In this document: in pieces, positions 17,855 to 27,150 of the stretch
How positions within the stretch are numbered: the stretch's first letter is position 1
Layout of the letters: each line of letters begins with the position of its first letter
Source of the DNA: JAIBAJ01 sp965284645
GTDB taxonomy: Bacteria > Bacteroidota > Bacteroidia > JAIBAJ01
NCBI GenBank assembly: GCA_965284645.1
Contig: OZ260106.1
Coordinates: 124,001-188,000 of the forward strand
DNA length: 64,000 nucleotides
Direction of reading: 5' to 3'
Notes under the pieces: generated by a model
Database searches by the model: none
What the model was told of the DNA's origin: nothing
The model's input: only the letters and a program-made list of their open reading frames with translations
Position numbers and translations under genes: made by a program

Positions 17855-20800
17855 TTACTCTTTAATAATACGTTTGGTAATTGATTTGTCGTTTACTTTC
17901 AAAGTAACGAAATACATTCCTTTTGAAAGCCCAGAAAGATCAATAGTTTTCACAACAGGACCAAAGCCTTCAAGTGCAGTAGGTTTAACCACTGTGCGTC
18001 CAACCATATCTGTAAAGTTTAATTCAACTTTTGCAGCATTGGAAAGGGTTGCTTCAATAAAGAATTCATTTTTAGCAGGGTTAGGATACAAACTCAAATC
18101 GCTAACACCGTCCAATTCCTCAATGCCGATTGTATTTGGTTTCAATATAAAACTAAACACCAAAGAAGTATCAAATCCACAACCAGAGCTATCTTGTGTA
18201 ACCACAGTGTAATCACCGGTTTGTGTGGCTACCAATTGCTGGTTAAATGCCCCAGGAATGATAGTACCGTTAAAATACCATTGATAGCTGATTGCTGGAG
18301 GCATAGCTTGAAGGGTATCGTCAAACGATATAATGTAAGGATCTACGCTTGTAATTACTGTTACCGAAATCGTGTTGGATGTAATACCTCCATTGTTTGG
18401 CAAAGTTGGATCGTAAGGATAGCAATCGTTATAAGCTGTTACGAAATAATTACCTGTTACGTTGGTAACAATATCCTCCGTAGTAGAACCACTGGTCCAT
18501 ACATAGTAATCAAAACCAGATGTAGCATCCAAACCAACCTCATTATTTGAAGCCGTTCCTTCACAGAATACCACTGGACCATCAGCGACAATTGTCAAAC
18601 TGCTTGGGCTAAGGTTTACGTATACAGGTTGAGAGGTACCAACGCATCCATCAGAATTGGTAACTGTTACAGTGTATGTACCAGGTTGGGTCACCGTGAT
18701 GCTTGTTCCAGTAGCAGTTGGACCCGTTGACCATTGGTAAGCTGAATAAGATCCAACTACGGTCAAGGTAATTTGATCACCCACATTACACAACAAGGTA
18801 CTGTTTGTGCTGGAAGTAACTTGCGGTACTGGTGTAGTACCAACTGTTACAGAATAAGGTGAAGAAGTTGCCACACAACCTGCAGGGTCTGTAACAGTTA
18901 AGGTATAGGTTCCAGAATTAGTTACGGTTAAGGTAGGTGAAGTGGATCCACCTGGGCTCCAAGCGTAAGAAGAAGCGCCAACTGTTGTTCCATCCAAGAT
19001 AACTGGTTGTCCAGAACATACTACAGAACCACCTGTATTGGAAAGGATATTTACTTGTAAGGTTGAACCTGATTGAACAACTATTGGAGCAGAAGTACCA
19101 GTGCAGCCATTGGCATCAGTTCCAGTAGCAACATAGCTACCAGATTGTGTAACTGTAATAGAAGGTGTTGTTGAGCCACTTGGGTTCCATACATAGTTGG
19201 TTGCACCCGATGCAGTTAAAACAACTGAACCATTGCAGAATTGAGTTGGACCATTTGCTACTGCTGTAACTGTTGGATTAGGCAGAATAGTTACAACTAC
19301 CGCATTAGAAGTGGCTCCGCAGCCTGGGATTGCTTCTCCAAATACAGTGTAGGAACCAGCAGTCGAAACAGTGATTGAAGACCCTGTTTGGTTGCCAGGA
19401 GTCCAAGTGTAAGTGGCAGCACCTGTTGCAGTCAAAGTAACCGATTGACCTTGGCAAGCTTGGCTACTTCCTTGTGCAGAGGCTACAACCGTTGGGATAG
19501 CTACTTCTGTTACAACAACTGGAGCAGAACTTCCAGAACAACCTGATTGCGAAACACCAACTGAGTATTGGCCTTGTGTAACCACAATTGTTTGGTTCGT
19601 TCCTATGATGTTGCTTGTACTCAAGTCTGTCCATACATATTGTGTATAGCCTGCACCAGCATCCAAAGTTGTATTTCCACCTTGACAGTATTGCAAGGTT
19701 CCAGAAACAACTGGTGTGATTGTTGAATTTTGGGTAACAGTTACCGAAGCAGAAGTGCCTGAACATCCATTGGCATCTGTAACAGTTACGGTGTAAGAAC
19801 CTACCGTGGCATTAATCGTTTGGGTTGTCTCACCATTTGGAGTCCATGCATAAGAAGCATAGCCAGCACCTGCATCAAGTGTTGTTCCTGTGCCACTTGG
19901 GCAATACGTCAGACTTCCAGTAATTGTTGGGGTTGGGGCTGTTCCAATAGATACAATAACCGTATCGATACCTGTACAACCAGCGGCATTGCTAACTTGA
20001 ACACCATAAATACCTGGCGTTGATGTAGTGAAGGTTTGGTTTGTTTCGCCAGGAATTGGAGTTGGTAAACCACCCACTGCATTTCCCCATTGGTAAGAGG
20101 TGTAACCAGCACCTGCATCCAAGGTAACAGAACCACCACCAGGACAAATAACATTAACCCCTGTAATGGCAAATACAACTTGAGAACTTTGTGTAACAGT
20201 TACTGGAGCAGAAGTTCCTGAGCAACCATTGTTATCAGTAACAGTGACTGTATAGGTACCTGCAGGAGCAGTAACCGTTTGAGTATTTCCAGTAAAAGAT
20301 CCGCCGTCCGACCATGAATAAGAAGTATAACCAGCACCGGCATCAAGCGTAGTTCCGCCTGTACAATACGTTAGTGTGCCTGAAATAACAGGTGTAATAC
20401 CAGGAAGCAAGGTTACAGTTATGGTATCGATACCTATGCAACCTCCAGCAATATCAACTCTTGCAGCATAAATTCCAGCAGCTGTTGCCGTATAGGTTTG
20501 GTTTGTTTCACCAGGAATAATGCTAATACCACCATTGATGGTTGCCCATACATAGGTTAAATAACCAGCACCAGCATCCAAAACAGTAGAGCCACCAGGA
20601 CAAATAGCAGTTGTACCTGTAATTGTAATTGGAACAGTATCATTTTCAATCACCGCTACCAAGGTTGAACCAACACAACCATTCGCATCCGTAACGGTTA
20701 CAGCATAGGTTCCGGCACCAAGCGTAGCCGTTTGAGTAGTGCTATATGGAGGAACCGGAATTGGCAAGGCGTCTGTCCAGCCATACGAAGTATAACCTGG

Positions 20801-22684
20801 GCCTGCATCTAAAACAGTTGTTTGACCAGGACAAACCGTTAGGTTTCCGGTTACGGTAACGTTTACCACTGTTTCAGTAACTGTAATTGAACCAGTACCA
20901 GAGCAACCAGTAGCGTCAATAACGTTAACAGTATAAGTACCGCCTGGTACTGAAACCGTTTGGTTGGCATCTGTAAAGCCATTTGGACCTGTCCAAGCAT
21001 AAGTTGTATAACCTGCACCAGCATCTAAAGCTGCGGTTGCACCTTGACAGATTGTGGTTGGACCAGTAATATTCACTGTAACACTACCACTCACTACAGT
21101 AGCTGTTGTTGTGCCTTGACAACCGCTTGCATCAGTAACTGTTAAGGTGTAGGTACCAGCCACTGTAACAGATACTGTTTGTGTATTGCCAGAGAAACCA
21201 TTTGGTCCAGACCAAGCATAGGTTGTAAAACCTACTCCCCCATCTAATGTGGTAGAACTGCCATTACAAACGTTTAAATTTCCTGTAATTGTAGGGGTTG
21301 GGGCAGCATTAGTTGTAACAGTTGCAGAGGCTGTTCCTGTGCATCCGCTGCTATTTGTTACTGCAACTGTGTATAAACCTGCATTGGATACAGTAACAGA
21401 TTGAGTTGTTGCGGTAAATCCAGATGGTCCAGTCCAAGCATAGGATGAAAAACCAGCACCAGCTGAAAGCGTAGTGGTAGCACCAGAACAAATGGTAGTG
21501 GTACCTGTTACAGTAGTAGAAGCAGAAACAGGGGCAGTATAAGTTACTTGAGCATTACAAGCCGAAGATCCTGAGAATACCGCGTTCACAGTATGCGATG
21601 CACCATCTGCAGTTATGCCAGTAATCGTATAGTTATAAGGAGAGGTAAATGGGGCGTTTATAACCGTTTGATTAACGCCATCTGAGAAAGTTAGTGTACC
21701 AGTTGAAGGAGGATCTGTAAAGGTAAGCGTACCCGTCACATTGTAGGTATTAGTTCCAGCAGTACAAGATGCGGCGGAACCAGTAAATGCTGAAATGTTA
21801 CACAAAGCATTACAAGTTGTGCTACCTGTGCTGCTTGGGTTTTGGCTAAAGGTAATATTTGTTGCCCCTCCATTGAAGTTAGTAATTAAAATTAGGTAAT
21901 ACTCGCCAGCTTGAGCATTTGGAATGGTTAAAGAAAAAGTTGAACTAATCGCATAATCACAAGCAATTGGAGCGAGGCCAGAAAGGCTGGCACATCCAGT
22001 GGAAGGATCCGAAAATGGCCCCCAAATAGCACCATCAACATCAATTCCACTTGAATTACTTTGGTCAATGGTAATACTGCCACTTGTACCAACTTGGAAA
22101 TAATACCAAGCTGGATTAGGCCTAGTAGACAAACATCCATAGTTCGGCCCTGTTTCTGCAGTTCCACCTGATGTTCCTGCAGGAAAGGTAATAGCACTGC
22201 TTAAACAAGCTCCGCCCGCTCCAGCACAAGTAGTTGATGGCCCAGGAGGCACCACAATGGTTCCGCAACCAATGGTAGCAGAAAAACCAGCATTTTGCAC
22301 CGACCCATCAGACGTAAATCTAAAAGTCAAACAACCAGAAGTAGATGTAACAGTCCCAGGTGATGTTGTTCCAGTATATTGGCCAACCAAAGTTGAACCA
22401 GTTGTTGGACCATCGTATATATAAAGAAAATCGTAAGTATTCTCCAAATTAAATGCATTGAAAATTGCATATAATGGAGTGGCACTTCCATCTCCGCAAA
22501 TTGTAGTTGTGAAATCTTGATTGCTTCCATAGGCAGAACCTGACCCTCCACTATCAAAAAAGTTTGCAGAACAAGTATTGACAGTCCCTCCCTGACTAAT
22601 TAAAACAGTTTGCTGAGCCCTAATAGGGTTGTATAAGAAAAATAATCCTGCTAAAACTAAGATGGCAGTATAAAATTTATTCAT
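17855..22684 (-). CDS. Giant T9SS-exported surface protein: CUB domain, Ig/PKD-like repeats, sorting domain
   Basis: 1609-aa secreted protein. Signal peptide MNKFYTAILVLAGLFFL... is cut after IRA, leaving Gln. Residues about 30-140 form a CUB-like domain (TVNTCSANFFDSGG, FLYIYDGPTTGS, GCLTFRFTSDGS), followed by a bacterial pre-peptidase-like region to about 290. After a spacer come roughly 14-16 repeats of about 70-75 aa with the pattern C-x-G-x-x-x-x-LDAG-x-GY-x-x-Y-x-W ... GTYTVTVTD-x-x-GCSGT. The last 80 residues are a type A T9SS sorting domain (LYPNPAKNEFFIEA ... GMYFVTLKVNDKSITKRIIKE). The frame is open to 22783, but ATG 22684 gives the signal peptide. Likely a cell-surface adhesin or gliding-type protein. 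It follows the 22705-23067 gene by 20 bases. Confidence 0.88.
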   Translation of the reverse strand: MNKFYTAILVLAGLFFLYNPIRAQQTVLISQGGTVNTCSANFFDSGGSGSAYGSNQDFTTTICGDGSATPLYAIFNAFNLENTYDFLYIYDGPTTGSTLVGQYTGTTSPGTVTSTSGCLTFRFTSDGSVQNAGFSATIGCGTIVVPPGPSTTCAGAGGACLSSAITFPAGTSGGTAETGPNYGCLSTRPNPAWYYFQVGTSGSITIDQSNSSGIDVDGAIWGPFSDPSTGCASLSGLAPIACDYAISSTFSLTIPNAQAGEYYLILITNFNGGATNITFSQNPSSTGSTTCNALCNISAFTGSAASCTAGTNTYNVTGTLTFTDPPSTGTLTFSDGVNQTVINAPFTSPYNYTITGITADGASHTVNAVFSGSSACNAQVTYTAPVSASTTVTGTTTICSGATTTLSAGAGFSSYAWTGPSGFTATTQSVTVSNAGLYTVAVTNSSGCTGTASATVTTNAAPTPTITGNLNVCNGSSTTLDGGVGFTTYAWSGPNGFSGNTQTVSVTVAGTYTLTVTDASGCQGTTTATVVSGSVTVNITGPTTICQGATAALDAGAGYTTYAWTGPNGFTDANQTVSVPGGTYTVNVIDATGCSGTGSITVTETVVNVTVTGNLTVCPGQTTVLDAGPGYTSYGWTDALPIPVPPYSTTQTATLGAGTYAVTVTDANGCVGSTLVAVIENDTVPITITGTTAICPGGSTVLDAGAGYLTYVWATINGGISIIPGETNQTYTATAAGIYAARVDIAGGCIGIDTITVTLLPGITPVISGTLTYCTGGTTLDAGAGYTSYSWSDGGSFTGNTQTVTAPAGTYTVTVTDNNGCSGTSAPVTVTQSSQVVFAITGVNVICPGGGSVTLDAGAGYTSYQWGNAVGGLPTPIPGETNQTFTTSTPGIYGVQVSNAAGCTGIDTVIVSIGTAPTPTITGSLTYCPSGTGTTLDAGAGYASYAWTPNGETTQTINATVGSYTVTVTDANGCSGTSASVTVTQNSTITPVVSGTLQYCQGGNTTLDAGAGYTQYVWTDLSTSNIIGTNQTIVVTQGQYSVGVSQSGCSGSSAPVVVTEVAIPTVVASAQGSSQACQGQSVTLTATGAATYTWTPGNQTGSSITVSTAGSYTVFGEAIPGCGATSNAVVVTILPNPTVTAVANGPTQFCNGSVVLTASGATNYVWNPSGSTTPSITVTQSGSYVATGTDANGCTGTSAPIVVQSGSTLQVNILSNTGGSVVCSGQPVILDGTTVGASSYAWSPGGSTSPTLTVTNSGTYTLTVTDPAGCVATSSPYSVTVGTTPVPQVTSSTNSTLLCNVGDQITLTVVGSYSAYQWSTGPTATGTSITVTQPGTYTVTVTNSDGCVGTSQPVYVNLSPSSLTIVADGPVVFCEGTASNNEVGLDATSGFDYYVWTSGSTTEDIVTNVTGNYFVTAYNDCYPYDPTLPNNGGITSNTISVTVITSVDPYIISFDDTLQAMPPAISYQWYFNGTIIPGAFNQQLVATQTGDYTVVTQDSSGCGFDTSLVFSFILKPNTIGIEELDGVSDLSLYPNPAKNEFFIEATLSNAAKVELNFTDMVGRTVVKPTALEGFGPVVKTIDLSGLSKGMYFVTLKVNDKSITKRIIKE

Positions 22685-22704
22685 TTTTTTAGGTATGGGG
22701 ATAA

Positions 22705-23067
22705 TTAATTCAATTCTACTATAGTTGGCCTTTGAGTTTCCGTATCGTATTTCATAATAAGATTTGGCAAACCAGGTGTCCATAATTTATTAGTTGGAGA
22801 TGGCTTGCGCTGATACCTTTCTCTCAATTCATTAGCCGAATAAAGCTCAATAATAGTTCCATCATACACTTCAATCTTCCGTCTTTGATCCAACAATCGG
22901 AAGCGCTCTAAATCAACCACTTGCATCATTTTTAAGGTATGATCCTTACTTTCTGAACTTGCTTCTTTAATAAACTCGAAATGAGTCTTTGGACTAGCAT
23001 TTTGGGCTAAAACTGATTTCATCCCAACAATAACTAATAAGAATAGAACCGATACTAATTTTTTCAT
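22705..23067 (-). CDS. Small secreted protein of unknown function
   Basis: 120-aa protein with signal peptide MKKLVSVLFLLVIVGMKSVLA and Gln at +1. The mature part is charged (FIKEASSESKDHTLKMMQ, LERFRLLDQRRKIEVYDG). I recognise no family. It is the first gene of a two-gene transcript with the giant CUB/repeat protein and has a clear promoter upstream. A role in export or anchoring of the giant protein is a guess from this linkage. Confidence 0.72.
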   Translation of the reverse strand: MKKLVSVLFLLVIVGMKSVLAQNASPKTHFEFIKEASSESKDHTLKMMQVVDLERFRLLDQRRKIEVYDGTIIELYSANELRERYQRKPSPTNKLWTPGLPNLIMKYDTETQRPTIVELN

Positions 23068-23090
23068 TGAATCGTAAAAATTTTAATCCG

Positions 23091-23120
23091 CAAACATATT
23101 TAAAAAAATCCAAATACCAA
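23091..23120 (-). promoter_or_regulatory. Bacteroidota-type promoter for the surface-protein operon
   Basis: On the minus strand: TTGG ending at 23117-23120 with its TTG at 23118-23120, then TATGTTTG at 23098-23091, matching TAnnTTTG with a 19-base spacer. It is 23 bases upstream of the ATG at 23067. Confidence 0.7.
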
Positions 23121-23241
23121 TAGCTAGGTAATTATTTAGGTTGCCAACAACTTATTTTGAATCTCCCACCTTGGCAACGGCTGATTTAACAGGTAACTCA
23201 GCCATTTCTTACCCCATAAATTCAAAAAGTTTTTAACAAAG

Positions 23242-23266
23242 TGGCAGAAAGTGGGAAAATGTGGGA
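23242..23266 (+). promoter_or_regulatory. MraZ operator (three TGGSA repeats, 10-base period)
   Basis: TGGCA at 23242, TGGGA at 23252 and TGGGA at 23262, each separated by exactly five bases, 36 bases before the mraZ ATG. Direct TGGGN repeats with 5-base spacers upstream of mraZ are the known binding site of MraZ, a repressor of its own dcw operon. A weak -7 box (TTACTTTTACC near 23277) lies downstream, so bound MraZ would cover the -33 region. Confidence 0.85.
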
Positions 23267-23301
23267 ATTTCCTCCTTACTTTTACCAACTGAAATTTTTT
23301 C

Positions 23302-23784
23302 ATGGCCATTTTAACCGGAGAATTTGATTGCACAATGGACGCTAAAGGCAGACTGGCTCTACCTTCTGGCCTGTTGAAGCAATTGCCGGAAAATACCCGT
23401 GGAAAGTTTGTGGTAAACCGTAGCGTGTTTAAACGTTGCTTGGTTTTGTACCCAATTGATGCCTGGGAAAAAATTGTCTCTGACATCAATGGGCTAAACC
23501 GATTCAACAGAAAACACGACGATTTCATCAGACAATACAGCAATGGCGCCACTACCTTGGAAGTTGACGCGAGCAACAGGGTGCTTCTACCAAAACGCTT
23601 GGCGGCCTATGCTGGAATTGAAAAAGATGTAGTGCTAGCTGCCCATGTCGATAACAAAGTCGAAATCTGGAGCGAAAAAGCCTACAACGAACTGATGAAC
23701 AGTTATGACCCCGATGCTTTTGGAAACCTAGCCGAAGAAGTGCTGGGTGGAGGAAAGCCACAAGCTGAGGACAATGTATCATAA
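23302..23784 (+). CDS. mraZ: Transcriptional regulator MraZ
   Basis: 160-aa DNA-binding protein with two SpoVT/AbrB-like halves: GEFDCTMDAKGRLALPSGL (about residues 6-24) and VDASNRVLLPKRLAAYAGI (about 92-110). MraZ represses the division and cell-wall operon that it heads. The three TGGSA repeats upstream fit autoregulation. ATG start at 23302. The stop overlaps the rsmH start by 11 bases. Confidence 0.95.
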   Translation: MAILTGEFDCTMDAKGRLALPSGLLKQLPENTRGKFVVNRSVFKRCLVLYPIDAWEKIVSDINGLNRFNRKHDDFIRQYSNGATTLEVDASNRVLLPKRLAAYAGIEKDVVLAAHVDNKVEIWSEKAYNELMNSYDPDAFGNLAEEVLGGGKPQAEDNVS

Positions 23785-24673
23785 CCCCGTTCTTTTACAA
23801 GCGTGCTTGGATGGTTTAAACATCCAGCCCAACGGAACGTATGTGGATGTAACCTTTGGTGGAGGTGGACATTCGAATGCTATTCTAGAAAAACTAGGCC
23901 CAAATGGTCGATTGATAGCCTTTGACCAAGATGCAGATGCTTTAAAGAATGACTTGAATGATGCTCGGTTTCAATTGGTCCACAGCAACTTTCAATTTAT
24001 TTCCAATCATTTGGAATACCTGAAAGCACTACCCATTGATGGATTGCTAGCCGACCTTGGTGTATCATCCCATCAATTCGACCAAGCCGACAGAGGTTTC
24101 TCCATTCGAATGGATGGCCCTTTGGATATGCGAATGGACCAATCTTCCCAACATTCGGCATTTGAATTTATCAATAGAGCGGATAAAGAAGAACTCATCC
24201 AGACTTTTAGAGAATTCGGTGAGGTTTATAATGCTCCCAAAGTAGCAGGTATCATTATTTCTCATAGGTCGAATAGCAAAATCCATTCAACCCTTGAATT
24301 AACAGGACTGCTCGAAGGATTGGTACACCCAAAAGAACGAAACAAGTTCTTGGCCCAGCTTTTCCAAGCCATTCGAATTAAGGTAAATGGGGAAATGGAG
24401 GTATTAAAAACCCTACTTGACCAATCTACCGCTGTACTAAAACCAAAAGGCAGATTGGTTGTCATTTCCTACCACAGCCTAGAAGATCGAATGGTAAAAA
24501 ACTTCATCAAAACTGGCAATACAGAAGGAAAGGAAGAAAAAGACCTCTACGGCAATAGCAAATCGGTCTTCTCCATCTTAACCAACAAGCCCATCGTTCC
24601 GGGAACTGACGAATTAGAAACAAACAATAGATCTAGAAGTGCAAAACTGCGAATAGCAGAAATGAAAGGATAA
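23774..24673 (+). CDS. rsmH: 16S rRNA (cytosine(1402)-N(4))-methyltransferase RsmH
   Basis: 299-aa SAM methyltransferase (formerly MraW) that modifies C1402 of 16S rRNA. Visible marks are HNPVLLQACLDGL at the start, SAM motif VDVTFGGGGHSNAIL, LLADLGVSSHQFD, RGFSIRMDGPLDMRMD and the C-terminal VVISYHSLEDRMVKNF with NNRSRSAKLRIAE. The ORF is open from 23747, but ATG 23774 begins MYHNPVLL as in the family, overlapping the mraZ stop. Second gene of the dcw operon. Confidence 0.95.
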   Translation: MYHNPVLLQACLDGLNIQPNGTYVDVTFGGGGHSNAILEKLGPNGRLIAFDQDADALKNDLNDARFQLVHSNFQFISNHLEYLKALPIDGLLADLGVSSHQFDQADRGFSIRMDGPLDMRMDQSSQHSAFEFINRADKEELIQTFREFGEVYNAPKVAGIIISHRSNSKIHSTLELTGLLEGLVHPKERNKFLAQLFQAIRIKVNGEMEVLKTLLDQSTAVLKPKGRLVVISYHSLEDRMVKNFIKTGNTEGKEEKDLYGNSKSVFSILTNKPIVPGTDELETNNRSRSAKLRIAEMKG

Positions 24674-24677
24674 ACAA

Positions 24678-25004
24678 ATGAGCAAAAGCAAATTTTCAAA
24701 AACCCTGCTCAGTATCATGGATGGCAGTTTTTTGACTACGGAAAATGTAGTCAGAAATCTTCCATATATACTCTTTTTCATGGGGATTGGCATCATGTAC
24801 ATCGCCAATAGCTACTACGCCGAAAAAACCATCATTCAAATCAATAAAACCGGAAACGACTTAAAAGAACTCCGAAGCGAATACATCACCGGAAAAAGTG
24901 AATTGATGAAAAGAAGCAAACAAAGTGAAGTTGCCACCCTTGCTATACAAAGCAACCTGAAAGAAAGCGTGGAACCACCTAAAAAAATAGTAATTAATAA
25001 ATAA
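24678..25004 (+). CDS. ftsL: FtsL-like cell division protein
   Basis: 108-aa bitopic membrane protein. A short cytosolic N-terminus, one membrane segment (about residues 27-46, VRNLPYILFFMGIGIMYIAN) and a periplasmic coiled-coil (INKTGNDLKELRSEYITGKSEL). Size, topology and position between rsmH and ftsI match FtsL, which recruits FtsW/FtsI to the septum with FtsB. Primary sequence of FtsL is poorly conserved, so the call rests on synteny and topology. Confidence 0.85.
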   Translation: MSKSKFSKTLLSIMDGSFLTTENVVRNLPYILFFMGIGIMYIANSYYAEKTIIQINKTGNDLKELRSEYITGKSELMKRSKQSEVATLAIQSNLKESVEPPKKIVINK

Positions 25005-25006
25005 TA

Positions 25007-27148
25007 GTGGAAGCAAAGAACGACATCTTATGGAGGGTTTACCTCACAGGAGCAGGATTGTTCTTGTTCGGCTTTGCTATTATTGGCCGGGTTGCCCACC
25101 TACAATTCGCTCAAGGTGATTACTGGAAGGCCAAATCAAAAAAACTATCTACCCGCAAGGAAGTAATCATCGCGGAAAGAGGCAATATCTTTTCAGCAGA
25201 TGGAAATCTATTGGCCACTTCTTATCCTATCTATGAATTGAGGTTTGATGCAGCTACCGGTTCGGTGGATAAAGAATACTTCGATGAAAAAATTGACAGC
25301 CTTGCACTCGGTTTGGCCAATGTGTTTGGTGAAAAAACTCAGAAACAATACAAACAGGAACTGCTGCGTGCCCGAAAAAGAAAAGACCATTATTTCTTAC
25401 TAAAAAGAAATGTGACCTATGGCCAACTTAAAAAGGTAAAAGCATTACCCATTCTAAACCTTGGAAAAAACAAAGGAGGTTTAATCGCGCTTCAAAAAAG
25501 CCGAAGAGAAAAACCATATGGAATACTGGCATCCCGAACCGTTGGCTATTCATTAAAAGGTAAAAAGAATGTAGCTGTTGGTTTGGAAGGCTACTACGAC
25601 AGTTTGTTGTGTGGGAAGAATGGGTCCAGATTGATGCGAAAAATCGCCAAGGGAGTTTGGAAACCACTTCACTCTGAAAACGAAGTGGAACCTTTGGATG
25701 GCCATGATGTGGTTTCAACCATTGATGTAAATATCCAAGATGTGGCTGAAAATGCCCTGATGAAGCAAATGGTGCTGCATAAATGCGACTACGGTTGCGC
25801 CATTCTGATGGAAGTGGCTACTGGTGAAATCAAAGCGATTGCCAACCTAAAAGCAGATGAAAAAGAAGAAGGTGTTTACCGTGAGGCAGAAAATATCGCC
25901 GTAGGAAAAGCAACAGATCCTGGTTCTACCTTTAAACTGCTCTCGGCCATGGCTTTGCTGGAGGAAGGTGTAAAACCAACCGATTCCTTCAATACCTCAG
26001 GTGGCACTCTAACCTTTTGTAAGGATGTAACTATCCATGATAGCCACGAAGGTGGATATGGCACTATCTCGCTCCAAAGGGCTTTTGAAGTGTCAAGCAA
26101 TGTGGCCTTCTCGGGCATGATAACCAAGTATTTTGGCAAAGGAACTGCCCGCGGACCGCAAGCCTTTATCAAACATATCTACAACACCGGCATTCACCAA
26201 AAATTAGGAATCGATATCCCAGGGGAAGCCAATCCTTACATCAAAAACACAGAAGACAAATCCTGGAGCTGCCCAACCTTGCCTGAAATGAGCATTGGAT
26301 ATGAGGTATTGATTACACCACTCCAAACCCTAACGCTATACAATGCCATTGCCAACAACGGTGTGATGGTAAAACCTCATTTCGTGAAACGGATATTAAA
26401 CAAAGGTGGAGTGGTGAAGGAAACAAAACCTGAAATTCTAAACCATCAAGTTTGCAGTCCTGCTACAGTTAATGCCTTACGCAAAATGATGGAAGGGGTA
26501 GTTCAAAGTAAAGGCGGAACAGCCAGTAATTTAAAAGGACTTAGCTACACCATTGCCGGTAAAACAGGTACAGCAGTGGTTGCCAATGATGACAAAGGAT
26601 ACAAAGGGGAAAACGGCAAAATTTATCGAGCCAGCTTCGTTGGGTATTTCCCGGCCGACAAGCCTTTGTATTCCTGCATTGTGCTTATAAACAATCCAAA
26701 AGGGGCAGCTTATTATGGTAACGTAATCGCTGGACCGGTTTTCAAAGAAATTGCAGATAAGGTATACTCTACTTCCATTAAGCTTCACAAGGAATTGGAG
26801 AAGGATAGCCTGTTTGCTGAACAAGGATTACCTCCAATCAAAACTACTTACTCGTCCACTGCAAATACCCTGACAAACAAAACAAATATTCCGGTTCGTA
26901 ACCAAATGGAACCTAACCTTTTGGCCGAAACAAGCTCCACCCAAAAGGTATTGAATCTGAAGCCTCGCCCAGTAAAGGAAGCACAAATTCCAGATGTAAG
27001 CGGAATGGGTATTAAAGACGCTCTGTATATCCTAGAAAACCTAGGGCTACAGGTGGAAACAAAAGGATTTGGAAAGGTTAGTTCACAAAGTCTTCCTGCT
27101 GGCTCTAAACTGATAAAAGGACAAAAAATAACGCTGAATTTCTCATAA
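25007..27148 (+). CDS. ftsI: Penicillin-binding protein 2/FtsI with C-terminal PASTA domain
   Basis: 713-aa septal peptidoglycan transpeptidase anchored by an N-terminal membrane segment (about residues 12-30). The dimerisation domain contains RGNIFSADGNLLA. Catalytic motifs are S307-x-x-K310 in DPGSTFKL, SSN at 363-365, and KTGT at 519-522. A PASTA domain (IPDVSGMGIKDAL ... KLIKGQKITLNFS) fills about residues 655-713. It starts at GTG 25007, two bases after ftsL. All catalytic residues are present. Confidence 0.93.
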   Translation: MEAKNDILWRVYLTGAGLFLFGFAIIGRVAHLQFAQGDYWKAKSKKLSTRKEVIIAERGNIFSADGNLLATSYPIYELRFDAATGSVDKEYFDEKIDSLALGLANVFGEKTQKQYKQELLRARKRKDHYFLLKRNVTYGQLKKVKALPILNLGKNKGGLIALQKSRREKPYGILASRTVGYSLKGKKNVAVGLEGYYDSLLCGKNGSRLMRKIAKGVWKPLHSENEVEPLDGHDVVSTIDVNIQDVAENALMKQMVLHKCDYGCAILMEVATGEIKAIANLKADEKEEGVYREAENIAVGKATDPGSTFKLLSAMALLEEGVKPTDSFNTSGGTLTFCKDVTIHDSHEGGYGTISLQRAFEVSSNVAFSGMITKYFGKGTARGPQAFIKHIYNTGIHQKLGIDIPGEANPYIKNTEDKSWSCPTLPEMSIGYEVLITPLQTLTLYNAIANNGVMVKPHFVKRILNKGGVVKETKPEILNHQVCSPATVNALRKMMEGVVQSKGGTASNLKGLSYTIAGKTGTAVVANDDKGYKGENGKIYRASFVGYFPADKPLYSCIVLINNPKGAAYYGNVIAGPVFKEIADKVYSTSIKLHKELEKDSLFAEQGLPPIKTTYSSTANTLTNKTNIPVRNQMEPNLLAETSSTQKVLNLKPRPVKEAQIPDVSGMGIKDALYILENLGLQVETKGFGKVSSQSLPAGSKLIKGQKITLNFS

Positions 27149-27150
27149 GC

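Noticed and set aside
22685..22783. Upstream extension of the CUB surface protein
   Set aside because: Frame open but it would hide the signal peptide; the ATG at 22684 gives a standard one and follows the preceding gene by 20 bases.
23068..23301. Chromosomal origin between the surface operon and mraZ
   Set aside because: No DnaA-box cluster is seen; the repeats there are the MraZ operator.
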